Made by a program: the position numbers and the translations under genes
Notes under the pieces: model-generated
What the model was told of the DNA's origin: nothing
The model's database searches: none
The model's input: the letters and a program-made list of their open reading frames with translations, nothing else
Shown: positions 1 through 4,709 of the stretch, in pieces
Layout: each line of letters opens with the position of its first letter
How positions within the stretch are numbered: the first letter of the stretch is position 1
Origin: Thermococcaceae archaeon
GTDB taxonomy: Archaea; Methanobacteriota_B; Thermococci; Thermococcales; Thermococcaceae
Direction of reading: 5' to 3'
NCBI GenBank assembly: GCA_027064745.1
Contig: JAMOPD010000312.1
Coordinates: forward strand, 1 to 8,644
Length of the DNA: 8,644 bases

Positions 1-328
1 CCTGAGCAATCTTGGGGTTCCTCAGCTTGGATGGGTGCATTTCCTTTTTCAAGTCTTCAAGGCTAATCCCCTCCGGCAGCTTCCCGGGATTCCAGATGAA
101 GTCATCAAAGATTTTAATCTGCACGTTGCTCGGGTCGGTGTAGTCCCTGTGAATCAGGGCGTTTATTATGGCCTCTCTAAGGGCATCCAAAGGATAATCC
201 CAGACTTCCTTTCTCCTCAGTCCACCTTCAAACTCGTACCTAACTCCAATGTGACCCATTATAATCCTCATAGCTTCCTCAACCTGGGTAAAGAGATTCC
301 GGTCACCTTTTGACTTATCTAATTTAAA
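1..328 (-). pseudogene. AlbA_2/GHKL-type ATP-binding regulator, 5'-truncated and running off the window
   Basis: The minus strand is open from a TGA at 329-331 to base 1 and encodes about 109 residues. It contains PLDALREAIINALIHRDYT followed by IKIFDDFIWNPGKLPEGIS and HPSKLRNPKIAQ. These match the GHKL-like ATPase half of COG2865 proteins (AlbA_2 DNA-binding domain plus ATP-binding domain), which are putative transcriptional regulators. The N-box-like ALREAIINAL and the NPG turn are intact. The N-terminal AlbA_2 domain is missing: the frame closes 15 codons before LFTQVEEAM, with no ATG, GTG or TTG there, and abiEii ends only about 30 bases upstream. I infer a 5' deletion where the abiE segment joined. 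The C-terminus lies outside the window. The family call is strong; pseudogene status is likely, because the remaining fragment has no start. Confidence 0.8.
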
Positions 329-358
329 TCATGTAATTTATCTCTCTTTTGCCTTTTG

Positions 359-978
359 TCATTTAAAAAGTTCTTCTATTCTGAAGCGCAGGCTTTCAAT
401 GAGCTCCTCCCAGTTTGGGCGTAGCGTCTTGGGAATAAAGTGGTTGGTTGAATTGCCAATCTGACGGGCATTTTCCTTTGCTTGACTTAACTTGCTAATC
501 AATCCCTCCCAAAAATCCCTCTCGATGTGGTAGAACTTTAAGGTGAGCTCCAAAGCTTTCAGGAATTTGTCCATCTCAAACGCCATATTGAGAGCATGAA
601 AAACATCATAGATGTCCTTGCCCTCCATGCGGTTGTATAAAGCAACAATCTTCTTTGCAAGCAAATCCTCCAGGGAGTAAACCCTGAACATCGTAGGGTA
701 GGTATCAATAAATGGTGACTTCACAAGCTCAACTTTTGCTTCAATGTACGGCGGTCTGCTGAGGTAGAACTCCACCTTTACTCTATCCCTATTTTCAAGT
801 GTATTGGTGTAATAACAGTCGAAGCGAAAAGTTCTGTGCAGGACTCTTGGTCCTTTCACGTTGAAGCCCTTTATTTTCTTCATTCCCTCAACTATTTCCT
901 TGGCCGATACCTCAATGTTGCCGTTGAAGTAGTCTATATCTATGTCCTCCGAGAATCTCGCCGCCGTTCTGGTTAGCC
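359..978 (-). pseudogene. abiEii: abiEii toxin, 3' part (separated from its start by an IS607 element)
   Basis: This is the distal part of a type IV toxin-antitoxin nucleotidyltransferase (AbiEii, PF08843 family). The frame is open from the IS junction through RTAARFSEDIDIDYF, the S-x-D-x-D-type NTase metal-binding motif, to the TGA at 359. Near the middle is LEDLLAKKIVALYNR followed by EGKDIYDVFHAL, the second conserved family block, with GKD where GRD is usual. An ATG at 883 opens a 174-residue frame, but that start lies downstream of the catalytic motif and is not the native one. Joined to the part at 2814-2989 the protein is about 263 residues, normal for the family. AbiEii enzymes are GTP-binding nucleotidyltransferase-like toxins held in check by AbiEi. 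In this copy no single frame encodes both halves, so no active toxin is expected. Confidence 0.88.
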
Positions 979-1100
979 GTAACTTGTGTAGAGTTTGTAA
1001 ACGTCGTTACGGCTAACCTTCCCTCCTCCCATCTTCATTGGAGGGCTTTCGGGGGGAACGGAAACTCCCCACATCTTCAAGGCTCTCAAGCGAATATTCC
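955..1100 (-). ncRNA. Predicted omega RNA (TnpB guide RNA) at the right end of the IS607 element
   Basis: TnpB nucleases use a guide RNA made from the 3' end of tnpB, the transposon right end and the adjoining host DNA. Here the last codons of tnpB contain a perfect 13-bp inverted repeat (971-983 with 1006-1018) that would fold into a hairpin just before the junction. Host sequence follows immediately, beginning CTAACCAGAACGGCGG on the minus strand. That sequence would serve as guide. The boundaries given are nominal: the 5' end of such RNAs cannot be read from sequence alone, and the guide length is assumed to be about 16-20 nt. The existence of the RNA is inference from the TnpB family; the hairpin is seen directly. 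Confidence 0.45.
971..1018 (-). repeat. 13-bp perfect inverted repeat at the IS right end, overlapping the tnpB stop
   Basis: GGTTAGCCGTAAC (971-983) is the exact reverse complement of GTTACGGCTAACC (1006-1018), with a 22-base loop that itself contains the small palindrome GTTTGTAAAC. The arm at 1006-1018 lies inside tnpB (codons for V-S-R-N); the other arm covers the stop codon and the junction with abiEii. If the element ends at the GG of GGCT (975-978), the outer bases 971-974 belong to host DNA and extend the stem by chance. If the whole arm belongs to the element, the junction moves 6 bases outward. A transposase-binding site, a guide-RNA stem, or both are possible roles. Confidence 0.8.
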
Positions 1101-2154
1101 AAGAGCCGACCACATCACGGTCGGCCTCGAAACCACAGTTCGGACACTTCAAAACCCTGCGTCCATTCGGGCTTAACTTACCCCCACATACCGGGCACAG
1201 GGAGGAAGTAAAAGCAGGATTAACGAAAACAACCCTAACTCCCCTCAATTTAGCTTTGTATTCGATAATTGACTGGAGTTTGCGAAAACTCCAGCGGTGA
1301 AGACGACCATTCATCTCAGCCGAATACCTGATTGACTTCCTGATTTCCGTCAAATCCTCCAAAGCAATCCCACCGTATTTCTCCGCTAACTCAACAATTT
1401 TATTCGCCAATTTGTGATAAAGGTCGTTGAGCCTGTTCTTCTCCCTCCACCCGTATTTTTCGAGGAGTTCCTTCCTCTTCTTTCCAGCCCTAATTTTCTG
1501 TTGGATTTTTCTCCTTTTGAGGAAGTAGCCAGTCCTGACTTCACGCTCGTGAGTAATGATTTGAACGAATTCACCGTTTGGCAAGGCAAGGGTTACATTG
1601 TTCTCGTTCAAATCCACTCCAACAAAGGCTTTTGGCTCTTTAACCTCGACTTCCCTTGATAAGACGACGTTTAGGAAAACTCCCTTCGGTGTTTTAACCA
1701 ACCAAGCCTGTCCAACCTTCCAGTCCTTGAACTTCTCGTGGTATTTGGCCGGATAAAACTCCAACTGAATCCTTCTATTCGGAGTTGAGAGTTTTACGGT
1801 TTTGTTCTCTAAATCGAGTTTGAAGAGATGGTCGTCGAGCATTATGACTTCCTTCTTAAAAACAGGCCTGTCTTTTGCCTTCCCCTTCTTTCTCCGCTTC
1901 CTGAAGCTCTTGAATATTGCAGTCGCCATTTGGCAGGCCGTGTAAAGGTAATGGCTTGGCAGTTCTGGATACTCCTTACGAAGGCCCTTGTAAGTCTCCT
2001 TTTTCAGCCGGTAAAAGCTGGTTACATTATTCTCAAAAGCGTAAGTGATGAGAAAGTTCACGATTTCACGATAAGTGGAGAAAAGGCCATCTAACCCTTC
2101 GGGTGTTTCTTTGAGCTTGAATCTTGCGGTGAGTTTAATCGTCTCTGAGGGCAT
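973..2154 (-). CDS. tnpB: TnpB, RNA-guided RuvC nuclease of the IS607 element (OrfB)
   Basis: The 393-residue protein belongs to the TnpB family, the ancestors of Cas12, which cut DNA next to a transposon-associated motif under direction of an omega RNA. The RuvC core appears complete: D181 in FVGVDLNENNVTLA, E266 in GGIALEDLTEIRK, and D347 in ADRDVVGSWNI. A zinc ribbon with C320, C323, C337 and C340 lies between motifs II and III. The usual DxNAA of motif III reads DVVGS here, a departure in the residues after the catalytic aspartate. The N-terminal wedge and a basic stretch around 84-95 (FRKRRKKGKAKD) fit nucleic-acid binding. The ATG overlaps the end of tnpA by 20 bases, so translation is probably coupled. 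The stop codon TAA lies at the right junction and may be supplied by the target DNA. In IS607 elements TnpB is not needed for transposition; it is thought to favour retention of the element. Confidence 0.95.
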   Translation of the reverse strand: MPSETIKLTARFKLKETPEGLDGLFSTYREIVNFLITYAFENNVTSFYRLKKETYKGLRKEYPELPSHYLYTACQMATAIFKSFRKRRKKGKAKDRPVFKKEVIMLDDHLFKLDLENKTVKLSTPNRRIQLEFYPAKYHEKFKDWKVGQAWLVKTPKGVFLNVVLSREVEVKEPKAFVGVDLNENNVTLALPNGEFVQIITHEREVRTGYFLKRRKIQQKIRAGKKRKELLEKYGWREKNRLNDLYHKLANKIVELAEKYGGIALEDLTEIRKSIRYSAEMNGRLHRWSFRKLQSIIEYKAKLRGVRVVFVNPAFTSSLCPVCGGKLSPNGRRVLKCPNCGFEADRDVVGSWNIRLRALKMWGVSVPPESPPMKMGGGKVSRNDVYKLYTSYG

Positions 2155-2743
2155 TCTTTACCGCCTCAATAAGGCGTTTTTTCTTATGAGAACGCATGCC
2201 ATAAAGCTTTCCGGCGAAGGAAGTTACGATTGCTAACAAGTCTTCCACGAGTTCCTTTTCTGGCGTTTTCTCCTCATCGTCGAAAATTACTTCGATTTCA
2301 ACGCCGTGAGAGTTGAAGTATTGTTCGAGGTATTTGAAGCCGAAGCGGGTGAGCCTGTCCCTGTAAGTTATGACGACTTTTGTAACTTCTCCGCTTTCAA
2401 CGAGTTTGAAGAGTTGTTTTAAGCCCTTTCTGTTCTCATTCAGGCCGGAGGAGATGTCTGTGATGATTTTAGCCACTTGGTAACCCTTAGAGGAGCAGTA
2501 ATTCTTAAGGTATTCGACTTGTCGTTCTAAGTCTTCCTTCTGGTCTCGGCTTGAGACTCTGGCGTAAATCACGACCTTATCAGGGATTTTGCCCTCAAGA
2601 ATTCTTTTGATTTCGCTTTCGGGAACTCGGTATTCTTTGCCAACTCGATACGCTTTAATCTCACCGGATTTTATTTTCCTAATTAATGTTGGTTTGCTGA
2701 TGCCTAAGAGTTGTGAGGCTTTGCCTGTCCGATAAAGCCTCAT
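2135..2743 (-). CDS. tnpA: TnpA, IS607-type serine transposase (resolvase/invertase fold)
   Basis: The 202-residue protein starts with a MerR-like winged helix (LYRTGKASQLLGISKPTLIRKIKSGEIKAYRVG) followed by the serine recombinase domain. YARVSSRDQ holds the likely catalytic serine (first S) and the conserved arginine, and TYRDRLTRFGF is the second active-site motif. This order (DNA-binding domain first) is typical of IS607 and opposite to that of resolvases. I chose ATG 2743, preceded by GGTGGAG about 8 bases upstream, over an in-frame TTG at 2758 that would add five residues. The protein should synapse the two ends and exchange strands at a GG dinucleotide, giving circular intermediates and precise excision. 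It overlaps tnpB by 20 bases. Confidence 0.95.
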   Translation of the reverse strand: MRLYRTGKASQLLGISKPTLIRKIKSGEIKAYRVGKEYRVPESEIKRILEGKIPDKVVIYARVSSRDQKEDLERQVEYLKNYCSSKGYQVAKIITDISSGLNENRKGLKQLFKLVESGEVTKVVITYRDRLTRFGFKYLEQYFNSHGVEIEVIFDDEEKTPEKELVEDLLAIVTSFAGKLYGMRSHKKKRLIEAVKNALRDD

Positions 2744-2817
2744 ACCTTGCTCCACCAAAACAAGTTATGAAATGAAAACATTTAAACTTTACGCTTTTAA
2801 CCATTTACGAAACAGCC
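2744..2817 (-). promoter_or_regulatory. IS607 left end with the tnpA promoter and ribosome binding site
   Basis: These 74 bases between the junction GGCT and the tnpA start are AT-rich. They contain two CGTAAA motifs 14 bases apart (in GTTTCGTAAATGG and AAGCGTAAAG), possible transposase sites. A TATA-like GTTTAAATG about 35-40 bases before the ATG could drive tnpA, and GGTGGAG is a plausible ribosome binding site. The interrupted abiEii frame runs 8 codons into this end (LFRKWLKA) and stops at a TAA at 2789-2791. Confidence 0.5.
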
Positions 2818-2989
2818 CAATCCTAGCCAAGTAAACCCTATTGAGTGCAGTTCCTCCTTTTAGAATTGCTTTCTCACCAAAAATTTCCCACAGCTGGCTT
2901 AAGAGCAATGAGATCTTTTCCTCCTTGTCCACATAGTTTAAGCCCAATCCGGTCTTGGCGGCTGTGTATTTTAGCATTCTCTCATCCAT
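2814..2989 (-). pseudogene. abiEii: abiEii toxin, 5' part (truncated by the IS607 element)
   Basis: This is the native start of the AbiEii nucleotidyltransferase: 58 residues ending ILKGGTALNRVYLARIG. They include the KGGTAL glycine motif that normally precedes the SEDxD motif, now found 1.84 kb away at about 920-960. The ATG at 2989 overlaps the stop of abiEi by 8 bases (ATGGATGA), with GGGGTGGG as ribosome binding site, so the toxin is translationally coupled to its antitoxin. This is the classic antitoxin-first AbiE operon. Read-through into the element gives a 66-residue peptide lacking the catalytic aspartates, so it is expected to be inactive. A longer upstream frame (from 3028) only reads abiEi out of frame. 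Confidence 0.88.
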
Positions 2990-3770
2990 ACGCCCACCCC
3001 AAAATCCTTTCCTTTCCGAGGTTATCAATTAGCTTCCATTCCTCGATACCCTTTCCCTTAGAGGGAAGCGTTGGGACCAGCTTTGTCCAAACCCTAACCC
3101 GACCCCTAAGATACTCAATAACACCCTCCGGAACATCAACACCGAGGTTTTTCACAAGCTCCAAAATGTAGCCCGTCCTCTGACAGAGGGAATCACTGGC
3201 AAAGCGTTTAAAGTAGCTCAAGAACTCGTCCCAATCTATCTTCTCGGCCTCGTATAGTGCTTTTGTTACCTCGGAATAACCTCCGCAGTATTGAGGTTTA
3301 TAAAAGCAGTCAAAGAAAGTTTTGGCCAGGGTGGAAGTGTAGATCCCATTCTTGAGGGTCATTCCCGTTGCTTTTTCACCTAGGGCAATGGCTTTTATGG
3401 TATATTCCCCTATTTCTTTCTCACCGGACTTTCTTGGCGTTGCCACAAATATCGTGAATGGTTCGTACTCAATAAGGCCGTAGAGTCTCAGTGCTGAAGA
3501 GAATGCAATGTAGCCCGGGAAGAGCATAAGTGCTATTTGGTATGGGTTTTTTATCAGAGGTTTCCCTGGTTCTTCATTTACAAGGTAAAGACCTCTTTTA
3601 AGTCTGTACAGATAGCCTTTTTTGACGAGACTTGAGAGCACTTTTTTGATCATGTCCTCGCTTAACTCCGGAAACAGCTCCTTTATCTCCTGAATTGTTA
3701 ATACATCCGCACTCTTGAGAATGCTCATCAATTCCTGCTCAGTTCTTGAAAGGTAGTAATTTTTCATCAT
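2982..3770 (-). CDS. abiEi: AbiEi-type antitoxin / transcriptional repressor
   Basis: The 262-residue protein matches COG5340 / AbiEi antitoxins. The N-terminal winged helix (residues about 8-66) ends in the wing LVKKGYLYRLKRGLYLV. A middle domain has GYIAFSSALRLYGL and FTIFVATPRK, and the family block TLAKTFFDCFYKPQYCGGYSEV is at 147-167. AbiEi neutralises AbiEii and represses its own operon through the winged helix by binding inverted repeats at the promoter; just such a repeat precedes this gene. The frame begins ATG ATG and either codon could serve; the predicted transcript start lies only a few bases upstream, so translation is probably leaderless. The gene is intact although its toxin is interrupted, leaving an orphan antitoxin that could still bind related toxins or operators. 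Confidence 0.93.
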   Translation of the reverse strand: MMKNYYLSRTEQELMSILKSADVLTIQEIKELFPELSEDMIKKVLSSLVKKGYLYRLKRGLYLVNEEPGKPLIKNPYQIALMLFPGYIAFSSALRLYGLIEYEPFTIFVATPRKSGEKEIGEYTIKAIALGEKATGMTLKNGIYTSTLAKTFFDCFYKPQYCGGYSEVTKALYEAEKIDWDEFLSYFKRFASDSLCQRTGYILELVKNLGVDVPEGVIEYLRGRVRVWTKLVPTLPSKGKGIEEWKLIDNLGKERILGWAYG

Positions 3771-3997
3771 ATGGTGACTATTTTGGTCACCAACTTAATA
3801 AATTTTTCGGCAAACAAGAACCGAAATGTACATGAGATGCACAGCACGTTAATTTGCCGGAGAGTATCTTTCAAAGCAACAAAATCAATGTCTAGAGAGG
3901 GAAGGGCTCTGCTCCCCAATTTCTGAGCTTGGAAATAAGTTGCCCACCCTCCAACTAACACAAGCTCCTCCTTCAGTTCTCTGCCAACTTTCAGCAT
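3767..3997 (-). pseudogene. Nucleotidyltransferase N-terminal fragment (second NTase remnant)
   Basis: The frame encodes 76 residues. The first 45 or so read as a minimal nucleotidyltransferase: ELVLVGGWATYFQ is the GG motif, and LPSLDIDFVALKDTL carries the D-x-D metal-binding motif. The rest (INVLCISCTFRFLF onward) no longer resembles the family and runs into the abiEi promoter, with its stop overlapping the abiEi start. Full-length proteins of this group are around 150-250 residues, so the C-terminal part has been lost. It lies just upstream of the abiE operon in the same direction and is probably the front half of another toxin-like NTase gene, truncated when abiE arrived. The ATG at 3997 is plausible, but an active product is unlikely. 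Confidence 0.6.
3773..3804 (-). promoter_or_regulatory. abiEi promoter (TATA) and overlapping operator palindrome
   Basis: On the minus strand CGAAAAATTTATTAA (about 3795-3809) looks like an archaeal BRE plus TATA box centred near 3799, which puts the transcript start near 3772, just before the ATG at 3770. Between them lies a 7-bp perfect inverted repeat, TGGTGAC (3772-3778) and GTCACCA (3786-3792), with a 7-base AT-rich spacer. The position between TATA box and start site would let a bound repressor block polymerase. AbiEi proteins are known to bind such repeats, so autoregulation is likely. Confidence 0.65.
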
Positions 3998-4025
3998 CCA
4001 ATCTTAGGATTCCCTGATTATCGGG

Positions 4026-4100
4026 TTAACTCAACTCCTCACCGCTATCTCTTCCACTTTCCATCTCCTCCAGCAGTTCTTCTATGACCCTCGCATACAT
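4026..4100 (-). CDS. Short open frame, possibly the tail of a lost partner gene
   Basis: A 24-residue frame from ATG 4100 (MYARVIEELLEEMESGRDSG and four more residues) ends 29 bases before the nucleotidyltransferase fragment. The frame stays open for another eight codons upstream (ITFGSGG and the base of M) to a TAA. The acidic, helix-prone sequence looks like the C-terminus of a real protein, perhaps an antitoxin-like partner of the NTase, but I do not recognise the family. It is short enough to be chance. Confidence 0.25.
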   Translation of the reverse strand: MYARVIEELLEEMESGRDSGEELS

Positions 4101-4142
4101 CCCTCCAGAACCAAAAGTTATTTACAGTACTGTGCAACATAT

Positions 4143-4181
4143 CTGACCTCCTCCCCGCCCTGAAGGGCAGGGGGAGGTCAG
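4143..4181 (-). repeat. Long GC-rich hairpin resembling an IS200/IS605-type TnpB right end
   Basis: CTGACCTCCTCCCCGCCCT (4143-4161) and AGGGCAGGGGGAGGTCAG (4164-4181) form an 18-bp stem with one bulge and a GA loop. Hairpins of this type ending in GGAGGAGGTCAG are, from my recollection of archaeal genomes, common directly after tnpB genes of IS200/IS605-like elements, where they form the 3' part of the guide RNA. No tnpB is present here, so I read it as an orphan right-end scar. Its outer 14 bases recur in inverse orientation at 5742-5755. Confidence 0.6.
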
Positions 4182-4184
4182 CAA

Positions 4185-4262
4185 CCTGTTAAGCTCCTCA
4201 GAACGTCCAAACAGCCGGCTTTTATCTTTCCTGGGCCTCTGGTCGAAAAATGATATGCCCCC
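4185..4262 (-). pseudogene. N-terminal fragment of a COG1672-like ATPase
   Basis: The minus strand encodes SFFDQRPRKDKSRLFGRSEE followed by LNRLL. This matches the start of thermococcal MNS-clade ATPases (FDPRPK, then LFGREEEL) and resembles LFDREEELNQL of the intact ATPase at 4710. The likely ancestral ATG reads ATA here. The fragment stops before the Walker A motif, where the GC-rich hairpin at 4143-4181 begins. It sits in one 96-codon open frame (4122-4412) with a flippase start, but that frame is a chimera of debris. Confidence 0.6.
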
Positions 4263-4263
4263 G

Positions 4264-4291
4264 ATACCCCCCGAACCAGTTCGGGGGGTAT
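4264..4291. repeat. Perfect 28-base palindrome (13-bp arms, 2-base loop)
   Basis: ATACCCCCCGAAC (4264-4276) and GTTCGGGGGGTAT (4279-4291) are exact reverse complements separated by CA. The structure lies between the flippase fragment and the ATPase fragment. It could be a subterminal hairpin of a degraded IS200/IS605 element, an intrinsic transcription-stop structure, or an operator of the lost ATPase gene. No T-run follows on either strand, which argues against a simple terminator. Confidence 0.75.
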
Positions 4292-4311
4292 TGTTCATAA
4301 GTCTTTCGTTT

Positions 4312-4412
4312 GGGCAACCGGAAAACATCGAAATTACCGTTCCAGAAAAGACAATTCCCGTCCCTCTAGCTATCTTCTGCAAAGCCTGACTCGCTTCACT
4401 CATGGAGTTCAC
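4312..4412 (-). pseudogene. Flippase (Wzx-like) N-terminal fragment, first copy
   Basis: From ATG 4412 (or the internal ATG four codons on) the sequence reads SEASQALQKIARGTGIVFSG and TVISMFSG. This is the start of polysaccharide/oligosaccharide flippases of the MATE-like superfamily, where an amphipathic helix leads into the first membrane segment. The similarity ends after about 32 residues, where CPNERLMNN and a palindrome follow. A second, longer remnant of the same family, with the shared core LQKIARGTGI, lies at 6787-7112. Full-length proteins have about 400-500 residues, so this is a stub. Confidence 0.65.
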
Positions 4413-4423
4413 TTTTTTACATC

Positions 4424-4456
4424 TTTTGCATCAGTTTTGCTTCATTTTTGCATCAT
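4424..4456. repeat. Tandem 11-bp repeats (TTTTGCATCAK)
   Basis: Three head-to-tail units read TTTTGCATCAG, TTTTGCTTCAT and TTTTGCATCAT, and a degraded fourth unit (TTTTACATC) precedes them at 4415-4423. The period is about one DNA helical turn. The array covers the last codons of the winged-helix frame and the gap before the flippase fragment. It may be a binding array or slippage-made sequence. Confidence 0.6.
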
Positions 4457-4660
4457 TTGAATCACGTACTTTATTCCCCTTTTGCCTCTTCCAACTCTCA
4501 TCAAAATGCCCTTCTCAACAAGCTCGCTTAAATCTCTCGTAGCTGTTATTCTTGAAACCTTAAACAGTTCTTGATATTCTTTATTTGTTATGCCACCCTT
4601 CTCCTTCACATAGAGCACATTTCGAGGAGAGCTTCCTGCCCTAAAGAATGAGGTTCTCAA
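4442..4660 (-). pseudogene. Winged-helix C-terminal piece of an AlbA_2- or Fic-type regulator
   Basis: The 72 residues (TTG start at 4660) contain VLYVKEKGGITNKEYQEL followed by VSRITATRDLSELVEKGIL and RVGRGKRGIKYVI. This is the winged helix that ends many COG2865 (AlbA_2/GHKL) and Fic-family proteins of Thermococcales. The part before SPRNVLYV does not resemble either family, and the frame closes with a TAA around 4686. It is therefore most likely a 3' remnant of a larger gene. Because it is a complete winged helix, transcribed away from the ATPase gene and only about 50 bases from that gene's paired operators, it could alternatively be a small regulator of that gene. No strong ribosome binding site is seen for the TTG. 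Confidence 0.55.
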
Positions 4661-4667
4661 GAGGTAA

Positions 4668-4709
4668 TCTTTTAAAGTTTACCCGGTAAACTAGTTTACG
4701 GGGTGAACC
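4668..4709 (+). promoter_or_regulatory. Promoter and paired palindromic operators of the ATPase gene
   Basis: TCTTTTAAAG (4668-4677) is a TATA-like box about 35 bases before the ATG. It is followed by GTTTACCCGGTAAAC (4677-4691), a perfect 7-bp palindrome around one central base. A second copy, GTTTACGGGGTGAAC (4694-4708), is identical at 12 of 15 positions and begins 17 bases later. The two sites cover the expected transcript start and the ribosome binding site GGTGA (4702-4706). Two phased palindromes in this position suggest cooperative repression by a dimeric regulator. Confidence 0.6.

Larger units (their letters stand above)
975..2817 (-). mobile_element. IS607-family insertion sequence (tnpA + tnpB), inserted in abiEii
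   Basis: The element is about 1.84 kb and encodes a MerR-like/serine-recombinase transposase followed by TnpB, the hallmark of IS607. Its ends are placed by repairing abiEii. The left flank reads GCT AGG ATT GGG on the minus strand and the right flank CTA ACC AGA ACG, and both junctions carry GGCT (2814-2817 and 975-978). Joining them at that repeat gives an uninterrupted ARIGLTRTAARFSED. IS607 serine transposases are known to use a GG dinucleotide, with no terminal inverted repeats and no target duplication, which fits. An alternative right boundary 6 bases further out (after CTAACC) also keeps the frame but shows no GG match. Both genes look intact, so the element may still be mobile. Confidence 0.85.

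Noticed and set aside
35..313. Plus-strand 92-residue open frame
   Set aside because: It overlies the clear GHKL-type coding sequence on the minus strand and shows no family motif.
1386..2094. Several open frames (1386-1589 minus, 1414-1659 and 1828-2094 plus) inside tnpB
   Set aside because: They are shadows of tnpB, with low-complexity or unrelated translations and no ribosome binding site.
2845..3171. Plus-strand 108-residue frame over abiEi/abiEii
   Set aside because: It is antisense to two well-recognised genes and has no motif.
4415..4456. CRISPR-like array
   Set aside because: The 11-bp units are directly adjacent with no spacers. No regularly spaced repeats were seen anywhere in the window.
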